Source of the DNA: Hyphomicrobiales bacterium
GTDB taxonomy: Bacteria; Pseudomonadota; Alphaproteobacteria; Rhizobiales; Rhizobiaceae
Length of the DNA stretch: 64,000 nt
NCBI GenBank assembly: GCA_900468535.1
Contig: UBTY01000041.1
Span: 124,001 to 188,000 of the forward strand
Direction of reading: 5' to 3'
The notes under the pieces are model-generated. The model searched no databases, had not been told where the DNA came from, and was given only the letters and a program-made list of their open reading frames with translations. A program made the position numbers and the translations under genes. Position 1 is the stretch's first letter; every line of letters starts with the position of its first letter. Shown piece after piece: positions 8,445-17,086 of the stretch.

Positions 8445-9647
8445 ATGGAGCGACGAGTGGCAGGCAAGGATCGCAACGAAACCGACAATCTGATCGACTG
8501 GATCATCGCCGAAGGGCTCTCGGAAAACACTATCGACGATATCCTTGAAAGGCTCGTCGAGAAGCTCGTGGCGCTTGGCTATCCGCTCGTGCGCGCTTCG
8601 ATCGCCATGCCGTCCATCGATCCGATGCAGCGGGGCTTTGCGATTGCTTGGTTCCGGGACACTGCCCTATCGACCGAGGTCCAGGGGCACGGCGACGCAG
8701 GACAGGAAATGTTTGAGCGGTCGCCGATATTCCACCTGCTTTCAAATCGGCTGCTGCATGGCCGTTGGCGGCTGCCCGAGCCAGCGGGTACGGTCTCCTT
8801 TCCCCTGTTTGAAGAACTGGCTGCCCTTGGCGCAACAGATTATCTGATGACGCTTGTTCCCTTTCCTGGCGAGACAGCTCTCGAGGGCGTCGGCATTTCG
8901 TTTGCAGTCGATGGCGCCGATGGATTCACTGCCGAGCAGTTAGCGGAGGTCGACAGGTTCATGCCGGCGCTGGGGCTCGTCTGTTGCAGGATCGCCGCCA
9001 TGCGCGTCGCCACCGACACCCTCGCCGTCTACACTGGTACACGGACAAGCGGACGTATCCTGAGCGGGGAAACAAGGCGTGGTGGCGGCGAAGCGATCTA
9101 CGCGGCCATCCTGTTCGCCGACATCAAGAACTTCACGTCGCTGAACGAGTCATGGCCGCCCGCCAAGATCGTGTCGTGGCTGAACGAGAGCTTCGAGGCC
9201 ATCGTCAACCCGGTGGAGCACCATGGCGGCGAGGTCCTGAAATTCATGGGAGACAGCGTTCTCGCAATCTTTCCAGTCGAAGACGACGAGGCAGCGGACG
9301 CCTGCGGGCGGGCATTGGCGGCCGCGAGGTCTGCCATGCGAGCGACGCACGAGCTTAACCGGGACCGGATCGAGCGCGGAGAACCCGCTATAGATATCGA
9401 TATCGCGCTGCACGTAGGCGAAGTTTTCTATGGCAATGTCGGCGCCTCCCGTCGTCTCGACTTCACGGCGATCGGCAGCGCGGTCAATGAAGCGGCGCGG
9501 ATCGAGACGCTGGCAGATACGGTCGGGCATAACCTGCTAGCCTCGGCACCTTTCGCCGAGCAGGTGCCGAACGGGTTTCAGCCCGTCGGAACCTTCTCGC
9601 TCAAAGGCGTCAGAAGACCGGCCGATGTTTTCGCTTGGATCGGTTGA
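8445..9647 (+). CDS. class III adenylate/guanylate cyclase
   Basis: A 400-residue cytoplasmic protein. Residues 1 to about 195 are an unassigned, possibly GAF-like sensory region; residues about 215-395 are the cyclase homology domain. Both metal aspartates are present (D226 in LFADIKNFTSL, D270 in FMGDSVLAIF), with lysine in EVLKFMGD and the transition-state pair N348 and R352 in SAVNEAARIE. The protein should therefore be active and make cAMP or possibly cGMP. It is a clear paralogue of the cyclase at 58468-59673, sharing the pattern Y-x-G-x3-T-x-x-RIL just before the catalytic domain. The ATG at 8445 has no strong Shine-Dalgarno. No operon partner is evident. Confidence 0.9.
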   Translation: MERRVAGKDRNETDNLIDWIIAEGLSENTIDDILERLVEKLVALGYPLVRASIAMPSIDPMQRGFAIAWFRDTALSTEVQGHGDAGQEMFERSPIFHLLSNRLLHGRWRLPEPAGTVSFPLFEELAALGATDYLMTLVPFPGETALEGVGISFAVDGADGFTAEQLAEVDRFMPALGLVCCRIAAMRVATDTLAVYTGTRTSGRILSGETRRGGGEAIYAAILFADIKNFTSLNESWPPAKIVSWLNESFEAIVNPVEHHGGEVLKFMGDSVLAIFPVEDDEAADACGRALAAARSAMRATHELNRDRIERGEPAIDIDIALHVGEVFYGNVGASRRLDFTAIGSAVNEAARIETLADTVGHNLLASAPFAEQVPNGFQPVGTFSLKGVRRPADVFAWIG

Positions 9648-9695
9648 TCATCTCGAGGCCGACAGTAACTCGACCTCTTGATGAACTGCCCCCTA

Positions 9696-10457
9696 TTACG
9701 AAAGCAGCCTCACTTTTCCGATGGTTCGAGAGGAGCTTTCGATTGGCCGATACTCGAGGCCGACCGCACCGCTGTATCCATTGGCGAAGAGCCACGCCAG
9801 CCGATCACGAAGATCAATGGTCCCTGCCCCGGGCTCGTTGCGGCCGGGATGATCGGCGATGTGGACATGGAAGACCTTGCGGATATCGCTTCCAATGACG
9901 GTCGAGGTCGCTTCGCTCATCACGGCGGAATGATAGAGGTCATAAATGATGCCGATCTCGTCGCGGCCAGTCTCGTTGACGATATCGAGCGCTTCTCGGG
10001 TGGAAGGCAGAAAGTAACCGACGTGATCGATGATCGTATTCAGCGGCTCCACTCCAAGCCTCACGCCGGTTCCTTGCAGGATCTCACCCGCCTGTGTGAG
10101 GGTTGAGACGAGAGCATCGCGTTGGGCGATATGTGTGATGCCCTCGAGATCGTCGCCCGCCTGCGCAATCAGTGTCCTTGCACCAAGCCGCTTTGCGACG
10201 GCGATCGATTGCTCCAGACCATGCAGAAAGGTATCCTGATTGCCGACATCGGTAAGCGGAATCATCGGCTCGGCGACAAAACTCGTCAGCTCAACGCCGG
10301 TTTCCCGAAGCGCAGCCTCGATTTCATCGAGATCCTTGTTCGTCCATTTCCAGAACTCGACAGCTTCAACGCCGTTCTTCTTGGCCAGGCGGATGCGGTC
10401 ACCGAAACCGTCGGCTTCGTCGGCGAACAACCATTCTATGCAGGCAGATAGCTTCAT
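9696..10457 (-). CDS. hydroxypyruvate isomerase-like / sugar phosphate isomerase-epimerase (TIM barrel)
   Basis: A 253-residue protein of the AP-endonuclease-2 TIM-barrel family that includes hydroxypyruvate isomerase and ketose 3-epimerases. LSACIEWLFADE begins the barrel, VEAVEFWKW is strand 2, GVRLGVEPLNT carries the metal-binding glutamate, IIYDLYHSAVM the metal aspartate and histidine, and VFHVHIADHPGRNEPG and GLEYRP the last ligands. It is the promoter-distal gene of sugar ABC cluster A, 14 bases after the dehydrogenase gene, so it probably isomerises or epimerises an intermediate of the imported compound. The ATG at 10457 was preferred to an upstream TTG at 10475 that overlaps the preceding gene. 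Confidence 0.85.
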   Translation of the reverse strand: MKLSACIEWLFADEADGFGDRIRLAKKNGVEAVEFWKWTNKDLDEIEAALRETGVELTSFVAEPMIPLTDVGNQDTFLHGLEQSIAVAKRLGARTLIAQAGDDLEGITHIAQRDALVSTLTQAGEILQGTGVRLGVEPLNTIIDHVGYFLPSTREALDIVNETGRDEIGIIYDLYHSAVMSEATSTVIGSDIRKVFHVHIADHPGRNEPGAGTIDLRDRLAWLFANGYSGAVGLEYRPIESSSRTIGKVRLLS

Positions 10458-10471
10458 TGGTCTCGTTCCCC

Positions 10472-11512
10472 TCAATTCATTCGATAATCGATCAACACCT
10501 GCATGATATCAGCGGCATTGTTGTCCACCAGTTCGTAGCCATCACCGGCCTTTACAATCGGGAAGCGGTGCGTGACGAAGCCCTTGAGGTCGCTGGCATA
10601 CTCGCGAAGGAATTCTTGGGCGATCTCTGAACGACGACCCATGGACCAGAGCGGCCCCAGCAACGGGTTGACCGCGCCGACCTGGGAGGAAATGACGCGG
10701 GGGCGGTTATGGTGAAACTCCCCGGACAGGCTCAGCGTCTCGAAGGTACCGCCGTACCACGAAAGCGCGATCACCGTGCCGTTGAAACCCACCGTCCGGA
10801 TGGCAGCGTTCAGGGCCGGAGCGGAGCCAGAGACTTCGATGACAAAATCCGCTCCCCGCCCGTCGGTGATGTCGCGCACAGCCTCTGCGACGGTCGCGGA
10901 CGGTTCGAGCAGATGGGTGGCGCCGCCGGCTTTTGCCACGGCACGGCGTGAGGCCACGCCGTCCACGGCGATGACCCGGCGCGCGCCGTTTCTTTTCAGA
11001 AGGCGTACAATGATCTGGCCGATGACACCCAGCCCCATGACCACGACATCAGCGCCGAGTGGGATGTTTGCGTCGAGAAGACCGTTATACGCCGTATTCA
11101 TATTGGCGGTGAATACGCCGATCTCCGGATCCGGCAGGTTGCTAAGCGGAATGACCGCGTCGGCACTGACAACAGCATGATCACCGTGCGGCGAATAACT
11201 GTACACAAGGTCACCCTCGGAAAGGACCGTAACACCCTGGCCAAGCGCCGACACTCGCCCCACCATCGCGTAGCCGTAGCGTGCGGGCCACGTCCAGGAT
11301 GAGCCATTGGCCGCGGAAAACAGGCGCGTTTTCGGATCCATCGTTTGCCGCCATTGCGGTGCAAGGCCCCTGTAGACATTGAGCTCGGTTCCCGCGCTGA
11401 TGCCGGAAACGATCGCCGTGAGCTGGACTTCCCCAGTACCGGGTACCCGAACCTCCTCTTCCCGGATCTCTGTTGCTCGTGGCCCGGTGAAATAAAGCGA
11501 ACGTGTGCGCAT
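10472..11512 (-). CDS. zinc-type medium-chain alcohol/sugar dehydrogenase
   Basis: A protein of 346 residues with the MDR fold: an N-terminal GroES-like domain (GTGEVQLTAIVSGISAGTEL) and a Rossmann domain with GLGVIGQIIVRLLKRNGARRV, then VDGVASRRAVAKAGGATHLL. The classical cysteine cluster for structural zinc is not visible. It is placed directly between the permease genes and the TIM-barrel isomerase of cluster A and probably oxidises the imported sugar or polyol with NAD(P). The ATG at 11512 follows AGGA at about 13 bases. The gene starts 8 bases after the permease stop, which supports one transcript. Confidence 0.85.
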   Translation of the reverse strand: MRTRSLYFTGPRATEIREEEVRVPGTGEVQLTAIVSGISAGTELNVYRGLAPQWRQTMDPKTRLFSAANGSSWTWPARYGYAMVGRVSALGQGVTVLSEGDLVYSYSPHGDHAVVSADAVIPLSNLPDPEIGVFTANMNTAYNGLLDANIPLGADVVVMGLGVIGQIIVRLLKRNGARRVIAVDGVASRRAVAKAGGATHLLEPSATVAEAVRDITDGRGADFVIEVSGSAPALNAAIRTVGFNGTVIALSWYGGTFETLSLSGEFHHNRPRVISSQVGAVNPLLGPLWSMGRRSEIAQEFLREYASDLKGFVTHRFPIVKAGDGYELVDNNAADIMQVLIDYRMN

Positions 11513-11520
11513 GATATAAA

Positions 11521-12345
11521 TTATCCTTTCACGCCACCGGCGCTGAGGCCGCCGACGATTTGATTCCTGAACATGAGAAAGAGAATGACAACCGGCGCGG
11601 CGATCACGACGCCACCGGCCATGACCTCGCCCCAGCTGAACGAGTAGGGATCGAACAGGGTCTGAAGGGCCAACGGCAGGGTCTTCACCTCGACTTTGGT
11701 GATCAGCGACAATGCCATCAGGAATTCGCCCCACGAGAGCACGAAGGCGAAGGTTCCGACGGCGACCACGGCGGGCCGGATCAACGGGAAGGTGATCCGG
11801 TAGAGCGCGCCAAGCCGCGAACAGCCATCGATCAGGGCTGCCTCCTCGAGTTCGACGGGGACACTGTCGACGTAGCCCTTCAGCATCCACACCGCGATCG
11901 GCAGGCCAAGCGAAAGATGGATGAAAGCCAGCGCCCCCAGACTGTTCGTCAGGCCGAGGCTGCGGGCGATCATGACGATCGGCACGATCACGGCGACGGC
12001 CGGCAGCATCTGCGTGCCGAGAATGAGGAAACCGATTATATCGCGGCCAAGATATTTGAAACGGCTCAGCGAATAAGCTGCCGGTACCGCCAGTATCAGC
12101 GTCGCCACCGCGGTTACCCCTCCGACGATCAGGCTATTCCTAAGAGCGATGAGGAAATCGGTGCGAGCGAGGATCCCCTCGAAATGCTTCAATGTGAACG
12201 ATCCCGAAATCAGGCTGCCGCTCATGATGTCCTGATCTGGTTTGATCGACGCGACAAACACCCAGAGGATCGGCAACAGCATCAAGCCCAAGGCCAGCAC
12301 CGTCAGGCAATCGAGCATCACTTCTTGAGTGTAGCTGCGCCTCAT
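11521..12345 (-). CDS. carbohydrate ABC transporter permease (MalG type, CUT1), cluster A
   Basis: A 274-residue inner-membrane protein with six predicted membrane segments, starting with VLALGLMLLPILWVFVASI. The EAA loop reads LEEAALIDGCSRLGALYRITFPLIRP, which docks on the ATPase. It overlaps the partner permease gene by four bases (ATGA), a sign of translational coupling. Together they form the membrane channel for the binding protein encoded at 13290-14555. The substrate is unknown. Confidence 0.9.
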   Translation of the reverse strand: MRRSYTQEVMLDCLTVLALGLMLLPILWVFVASIKPDQDIMSGSLISGSFTLKHFEGILARTDFLIALRNSLIVGGVTAVATLILAVPAAYSLSRFKYLGRDIIGFLILGTQMLPAVAVIVPIVMIARSLGLTNSLGALAFIHLSLGLPIAVWMLKGYVDSVPVELEEAALIDGCSRLGALYRITFPLIRPAVVAVGTFAFVLSWGEFLMALSLITKVEVKTLPLALQTLFDPYSFSWGEVMAGGVVIAAPVVILFLMFRNQIVGGLSAGGVKG

Positions 12346-13262
12346 GACTGTCTCCTCTGAAGTCGAAGGGTAAGCAGCGCCGCGACAAACAGGAGAACAA
12401 GCATGACAATGCTGATCGCGGCGGCGTAGGCAGGGCGAAGATCGACGAAGACGGCCTTGAACATGGCGATGCCAAGCGTGGTCGTCGCGTCACCGGGCCC
12501 GCCCTTGGTCATGATCCACGGCAGGTCGAAACTGTAGAAGGCGAGGATACCGAGAACGAGACTGATGATGACGAGCGTGTCCCGGATCGCCGGAAAGGTC
12601 ACGGCGGCGAACCGATGCAGCGGTCCAGCGCCATCAACCGCGGCAGCCTCGTAAAGCTCATTCGGGATCGCCTTCAGCGCGGCCAGCACCGCCAGAACAA
12701 GGAACGGAGCGCCCTTCCAGCCAGAGATGAAGATGATCACGGCCAGTGCCTTGTTCGGGTCCGTGAAGACATTGCTGTCTCCCGCCAGCCCAACGAGATG
12801 CAGGGCGTGATGAACAGGCCCGACCTGGCTGTCGAGCAGGAACCGCCAGCCATATCCGAGCACGATGAACGGCATGACCCAGGGGAGAAGGATCACCGCC
12901 GACGCCAGACGCGCAATCGGCGTTTCCCGATTGAGCAGCAGCGCAAGAGGAAGGGCGATCGCGATTTCGACCGCCACCGTTCCAAGGGTCCAGATCACCG
13001 TTCGAATGAATGCGGACCAGAGAGCATCATCGGCGAGGAGTTCCCGATAGTTGATCAGTCCTCCCCAGGCTGGCACCGGGTTGCGAAGCAGGTACCAGTC
13101 CTGAAAGGATAGCCACGCATCATAGGCCAGTGGAACCACGGCGATCGCGAATGCCGCGCACGCGGCAGGCAGGATCAACGCGTAGGGGAGAGCATTGAAC
13201 CGGGCTTGCCGTTTACGTGCCATCCCGGCCTCTCCCCATGCTTCGATAGTGTCGACGGCCAT
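12342..13262 (-). CDS. carbohydrate ABC transporter permease (MalF type, CUT1), cluster A
   Basis: A 306-residue integral membrane permease. After a basic N-terminus it has ALILPAACAAFAIAVVPLAYDAWLSF, then five more hydrophobic segments. The coupling loop reads LYEAAAVDGAGPLHRFAAVTFPAI and the conserved LPWIMTKGGPGDATTTLGIAMF follows. The ATG at 13262 is preceded by GGAGG at ideal spacing. It lies 27 bases after the solute-binding protein gene and is the MalF-like half of the heterodimeric channel. Confidence 0.9.
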   Translation of the reverse strand: MAVDTIEAWGEAGMARKRQARFNALPYALILPAACAAFAIAVVPLAYDAWLSFQDWYLLRNPVPAWGGLINYRELLADDALWSAFIRTVIWTLGTVAVEIAIALPLALLLNRETPIARLASAVILLPWVMPFIVLGYGWRFLLDSQVGPVHHALHLVGLAGDSNVFTDPNKALAVIIFISGWKGAPFLVLAVLAALKAIPNELYEAAAVDGAGPLHRFAAVTFPAIRDTLVIISLVLGILAFYSFDLPWIMTKGGPGDATTTLGIAMFKAVFVDLRPAYAAAISIVMLVLLFVAALLTLRLQRRQS

Positions 13263-13289
13263 GGCAGCCTCCGGCTTTTAGAAACGGGA

Positions 13290-14555
13290 TCAGCGAGCGA
13301 GGGTCTTGTCTATGTTGACGCAAAGCTGCTTCGTCGCGGCCTCCACGTCCTGCTGCCCGAGTGCCACCGCCTGCACGGCCTTCTGGATCGTATCGACTTC
13401 GAGCTGACCCATCTGCGGGATAGCCTCGTGCGGATACTGGTAGGGACGCGCGTTCTGAAGCTGTTCGACGAAGAGCTTGTAGGGGAATTCATCCCACGGC
13501 GCCTGCTTGGCGATCTCGATGCTGCCAGGGATGAAGCCACCAGCCGTCGCGAGCGCCTTCAGGCCGTCGCCGTGGGTGGCGTACATGATCCACTTGGCGG
13601 CCGCGTCCTTGTTGGCAGATGCATTCCACAAGACGAGCGGCCAGCCGCCAAGGAAGCCATCACGACCCTTCGGACCGGCGGGGACCATGGCGATATCCAC
13701 CTGATCGAGAAATGCCGGCTTTTCCTTCTGCAGGTCGCGGTAGAGGCTGGGATCGGAGAGGATCATGGCATACTTGCCATCAAGGAAGCCGCGGCGGAAC
13801 GTGTTTCCGTCCATCGTGCTTGCGTCGGGATGGGTAGCCTTTTCCTTGTAGATGCTGACATAGGTCGTCAGCGCATCCTTGAACTGCGCGGTGTCGAAGC
13901 CACACTTGCCTTCGGTCGTCAGCATCGACGCGCCGTATCCGAGATAAGCGCTCATGAAGTTCTGCACGGTGAAATAGTCGAGGCTCATCGACAGGCCCAT
14001 GCCGTACACACCATCGCCCGTCAGCTTCTTGGCGGCCGATGCCAGTTCCTCCCAGGTCTCCGGCGCCTTGTCGATGCCGGCCTTCTTCAAGAGATCCTTA
14101 CGGAAATAGAGCGCGCGCGTTTCCACAGAGACCGGCGAAGCCCACCAGTGATCAGCAAGATGGTAGTAGCCCTTGTCGCCTGGCCAGACGTTACTGGCAA
14201 CGTCGGTCTTGTTCTCAGCGTCATAGGCCTTGAAGTATTCATCGAGCGGCTCGAGTGCGCCAGCGGCCTGGAACTGTGCGACCACGTTGTTGCCGAGCAT
14301 GGATACATCCGGCAATCCGCCGGCGGTCAGCGCGCTCACCAGCCGCTGCTGCTGCTCGGACCATGGGACGATTTCCATGTTGACCTTGATATCAGGATTC
14401 TTCGCTTCAAACCCCTCGATAGCGGCCTTCCAGGCGGCAATATCGTTCGGGTTGGTGCTGAACTGCCAGAACGTCACGTTCTCGGCCGCATATGACAGTG
14501 AAGATGCACTCAGCAGGGCTGCAAGCCCTGCTGTCCAAACAGCGAACTTTCTCAT
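13290..14555 (-). CDS. extracellular carbohydrate-binding protein of ABC cluster A
   Basis: A 421-residue periplasmic solute-binding protein of family 1. It has a Sec signal peptide (AVWTAGLAALLSASSLSYAAE, cleavage probably after YAA) and mature text beginning VTFWQFSTNPNDIAAWKAAI, typical of sugar binders. GGLPDVSMLGNNVVAQF and GKYAMILSDPSLY are family motifs. The ATG at 14555 has GGAGGAGGGA upstream. It is the first gene after two operator-like palindromes at 14604-14633, so LacI-type control by the neighbouring regulator is likely. Confidence 0.92.
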   Translation of the reverse strand: MRKFAVWTAGLAALLSASSLSYAAENVTFWQFSTNPNDIAAWKAAIEGFEAKNPDIKVNMEIVPWSEQQQRLVSALTAGGLPDVSMLGNNVVAQFQAAGALEPLDEYFKAYDAENKTDVASNVWPGDKGYYHLADHWWASPVSVETRALYFRKDLLKKAGIDKAPETWEELASAAKKLTGDGVYGMGLSMSLDYFTVQNFMSAYLGYGASMLTTEGKCGFDTAQFKDALTTYVSIYKEKATHPDASTMDGNTFRRGFLDGKYAMILSDPSLYRDLQKEKPAFLDQVDIAMVPAGPKGRDGFLGGWPLVLWNASANKDAAAKWIMYATHGDGLKALATAGGFIPGSIEIAKQAPWDEFPYKLFVEQLQNARPYQYPHEAIPQMGQLEVDTIQKAVQAVALGQQDVEAATKQLCVNIDKTLAR

Positions 14556-14603
14556 GGGTCCCTCCTCCAAGGTTCCAACCGACGCCGCCCTCCTCGGCGA
14601 CTA

Positions 14604-14633
14604 TGTCATCGTTGACACATGTCATCGTTAACA
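14604..14633. promoter_or_regulatory. two tandem LacI-type operators upstream of ABC cluster A
   Basis: TGTCATCGTTGACA at 14604-14617 and TGTCATCGTTAACA at 14620-14633 are near-palindromes with the central CG of LacI-family sites, spaced 16 bases centre to centre. They lie between the LacI gene (ending 14664) and the binding-protein start at 14555, in the expected promoter region. A perfect version of the same word lies in front of the LacI gene. Confidence 0.7.
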
Positions 14634-14663
14634 CTCCTCCCCTGAAGGGTCAACGACTTTGTC

Positions 14664-15719
14664 TCAGGCCTGAATTTTGGCTGTCGATGCGCGCTTGATG
14701 AGGCTGGTTTGCAGGAGCAATGCGCGATCGGTAGAGCGCCCCTCGATGCCTGCAAGCGCCAAGGCAAACCCTGCCTCCCCCAAATCCGTCATGGGCTGGG
14801 CGACGGTCGTCAGCGGCGGGGTGAGATTGGGAGCCAGCGTATCGTCAAAGCCTACGACGGACACGTCGCGCGGCACCGACAAGCCGGCCTCGTAGAGCGA
14901 CTGTAGGACCCCAGCCGCGAGGATATCGCAGGTCGCAAAAATAGCGGTCGGTCGTTCAGAAAGAAGGAGAAGCCGCCTTCCATGTTCGTAGCCTTCGGCG
15001 CTGGAGGCAAGCGGCGGCTCATTATTATAGCGTCCAAGCCTGATGATCGCCGGATCGATCGGATAGCCTGCTTCGACCAGCGCGTCCTTATAAGCCGCAA
15101 GCCTGTCGTCCTCGACAGATCGCCCCCTGCCCGGATCCGGCCAGAACAAGCCGGGGTCGCCGCCCAGGAACGCGATCCTTCGATGACCGAGCTCGATCAG
15201 ATGCCGCATTGCATCTCTGGCGCCCACATAGTTGTCGACACGAACGAACGGCGCGTCCGATGTGGTTGCCCGTTCGATTTCAACAACGGGTATATTTGCC
15301 GCCAGAGCCAGCTCAACGGCGCTTGGACCGGTTGCATGATTGAAGACGATCGCATCAACCTGCCGCTGGCGAAAGAAATGTACAGCATTTGTCTCTCGCT
15401 CTGCGTCGCCGCCGTGATTGACGATGATGGTGCTGTACCCCTCACGAAGGGCAGCTGCTTCGAAACCACGCGCCACGTTGACGAAGAACGGGTTGACGGT
15501 AATCGATGAGACGATGAAACCGATGGTATAGCTGCGGCTGGTTCTCAGCCCACGCGCCACAATGTTCGGCTGATAGGAGGTGCGCCGCACCACTTCCTCG
15601 ACCTTGCGTCGCGCATCCTCGGAGACATAACCGTTGCTCTTGAGCACACGATTGACGGTCGCGGTGGAGACCCCTGCCATCTTCGCCACCTCAATCAACG
15701 TGGGATTCTTCACCGCCAT
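14664..15719 (-). CDS. LacI family transcriptional regulator of ABC cluster A
   Basis: A protein of 351 residues from the ATG at 15719. The N-terminal LacI HTH reads PTLIEVAKMAGVSTATVNRVLK and is followed by the hinge helix. The periplasmic-binding-protein-like core runs from about residue 60, with SYTIGFIVSSITVNPFF and ending at DLGEAGFALALAGIEGRS. An open frame extends to 15791, but its upstream ATGs lie inside or beside the palindromic operator at 15777-15790, so 15719 is preferred even though its GGAGG is very close to the ATG. It probably represses both itself and the cluster A transport genes, with the imported sugar as inducer. Confidence 0.85.
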   Translation of the reverse strand: MAVKNPTLIEVAKMAGVSTATVNRVLKSNGYVSEDARRKVEEVVRRTSYQPNIVARGLRTSRSYTIGFIVSSITVNPFFVNVARGFEAAALREGYSTIIVNHGGDAERETNAVHFFRQRQVDAIVFNHATGPSAVELALAANIPVVEIERATTSDAPFVRVDNYVGARDAMRHLIELGHRRIAFLGGDPGLFWPDPGRGRSVEDDRLAAYKDALVEAGYPIDPAIIRLGRYNNEPPLASSAEGYEHGRRLLLLSERPTAIFATCDILAAGVLQSLYEAGLSVPRDVSVVGFDDTLAPNLTPPLTTVAQPMTDLGEAGFALALAGIEGRSTDRALLLQTSLIKRASTAKIQA

Positions 15720-15776
15720 CCTCCGGGTTTCATTCCGCAAGCGATAGGACGACAGAGGCAGTTCGTCAACGAACGA

Positions 15777-15790
15777 TGTCATCGATGACA
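15777..15790. promoter_or_regulatory. perfect LacI-type operator upstream of the cluster A regulator
   Basis: TGTCATCGATGACA is a perfect 14-base palindrome with central CG. Its half-site TGTCATC is identical to those of the two operators at 14604-14633. Its position 58 bases upstream of the chosen regulator start implies autoregulation. Confidence 0.7.
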
Positions 15791-15985
15791 CTTAACGACG
15801 GACAGCTAGAGCGATGCAGTGCGTCACCCACCGAATGCGACAGGCAAAGCATAGTTTGCACAAAGTCCGACCCGGTGGGCCTTTCTGCGACACGACGACA
15901 CCGGTGGCTCCATATCGCGCCACAGGTTCGGTGACCCTCGCTTCATCTTCGCCTTAGCGATTCACGGGAAGAACGCGCAATCGCT

Positions 15986-17053
15986 TCAATGCACACTCGC
16001 GCCCGTTACCGCATCGAACAGGTGCGCCTTTGCCGGATCGATCTTCAGGTGGATCGGCTGGCCGGGTGACAGCGAGGGGCGGTTTCGGACTGCTGCGACG
16101 ATCGATTGGGCGCCCGCCTGCAATTGCAGATGCGTATCCGAGCCGGTCGGCTCAATGATAGTGACCTTGGCCTGTAGTCCGCTCGAGTCGACGGCAATAT
16201 GTTCCGGACGGATGCCGAGCTGGACGGGCCGGCCAAGATGCCGGCGAGCGATTTCCGGCAGCGCCCAGTGCAGGTCTTCCGCATCCTGCAGTCCCAGACT
16301 CCCATCTCGATCGGTGATGAGCCCGTCGATGAAGTTCATCGACGGCGACCCGATAAAGCCGGCGACGAAGCTGTTGGCCGGCGCATCATAGATCTCGAGC
16401 GGCGAGCCGATCTGCTCGATATGGCCGCCCCGCATGACGACGATGCGGTCTGCCATGGTCATGGCCTCCATCTGATCGTGCGTGACATAGACCATGGTCG
16501 TGCCGAGGCGCTGGTGCAGCGTCTTGATTTCAGTGCGCATCTGCACGCGCAGTTTGGCATCGAGATTGGACAGCGGTTCGTCGAACAAAAACACTGCGGG
16601 ATTGCGAACGATAGCGCGGCCCATCGCCACGCGTTGGCGTTGCCCACCGGACAGTTGTCGCGGATAGCGATCGAGCAGCGTGGCGAGATCGAGGATCGCG
16701 GCTGCGTTGTTGACCTTCTGATCGATCTCCTGTCGGCTGCGCCGCGCAAGCTTCAGCGAGAAGGCCATGTTGTCGCGCACCGTCATGTGCGGGTAAAGCG
16801 CGTAGGACTGGAACACCATGGCGATATCGCGCTCATTGGGTTCGAGATCGTTGACGATGCGATCGCCGATTTCGATCTCGCCGTCGCTAATGGCTTCCAG
16901 CCCGGCGATCATGCGCAGCAGGGTGGATTTTCCGCAGCCCGATGGGCCGACAAGGACCATGAACTCGCCGTCCTGCGCTGCAACAGAGACGCCGTGCAGC
17001 ACTTCGAGTGCCCCATAGCGTTTGACGGCGTTGCGAATGGTCAGTCTTGCCAT
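15986..17053 (-). CDS. sugar ABC transporter ATP-binding protein (UgpC/MsmK type), cluster B
   Basis: A 355-residue CUT1 ATPase. Walker A is GPSGCGKST, the signature LSGGQRQRVAMGRAIVRNP, Walker B VFLFDEPLSNLD and the H-loop YVTHDQMEAMTMADR, all consensus. The C-terminal MOBE/TOBE-like domain (LGIRPEHIAVDSSG) follows at about 280-355. It is the last gene of cluster B, 33 bases after a permease gene. Because cluster A has no ATPase of its own and MsmK-type ATPases can serve several transporters, this protein may energise both systems; that is inference. Confidence 0.92.
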   Translation of the reverse strand: MARLTIRNAVKRYGALEVLHGVSVAAQDGEFMVLVGPSGCGKSTLLRMIAGLEAISDGEIEIGDRIVNDLEPNERDIAMVFQSYALYPHMTVRDNMAFSLKLARRSRQEIDQKVNNAAAILDLATLLDRYPRQLSGGQRQRVAMGRAIVRNPAVFLFDEPLSNLDAKLRVQMRTEIKTLHQRLGTTMVYVTHDQMEAMTMADRIVVMRGGHIEQIGSPLEIYDAPANSFVAGFIGSPSMNFIDGLITDRDGSLGLQDAEDLHWALPEIARRHLGRPVQLGIRPEHIAVDSSGLQAKVTIIEPTGSDTHLQLQAGAQSIVAAVRNRPSLSPGQPIHLKIDPAKAHLFDAVTGASVH

Positions 17054-17086
17054 TGGATCTGTCTCCCGAAAATCTCGGCCGGTGCT

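Noticed and set aside
13206..14495. Long 429-residue plus-strand open frame across the cluster A binding-protein gene
   Set aside because: It is the antisense shadow of a clear solute-binding protein gene in high-GC DNA.
15792..15985. CCCACCG and CGGTGGG words between the LacI gene and cluster B
   Set aside because: They are about 40 bases apart and GC-rich; a terminator or operator cannot be supported.
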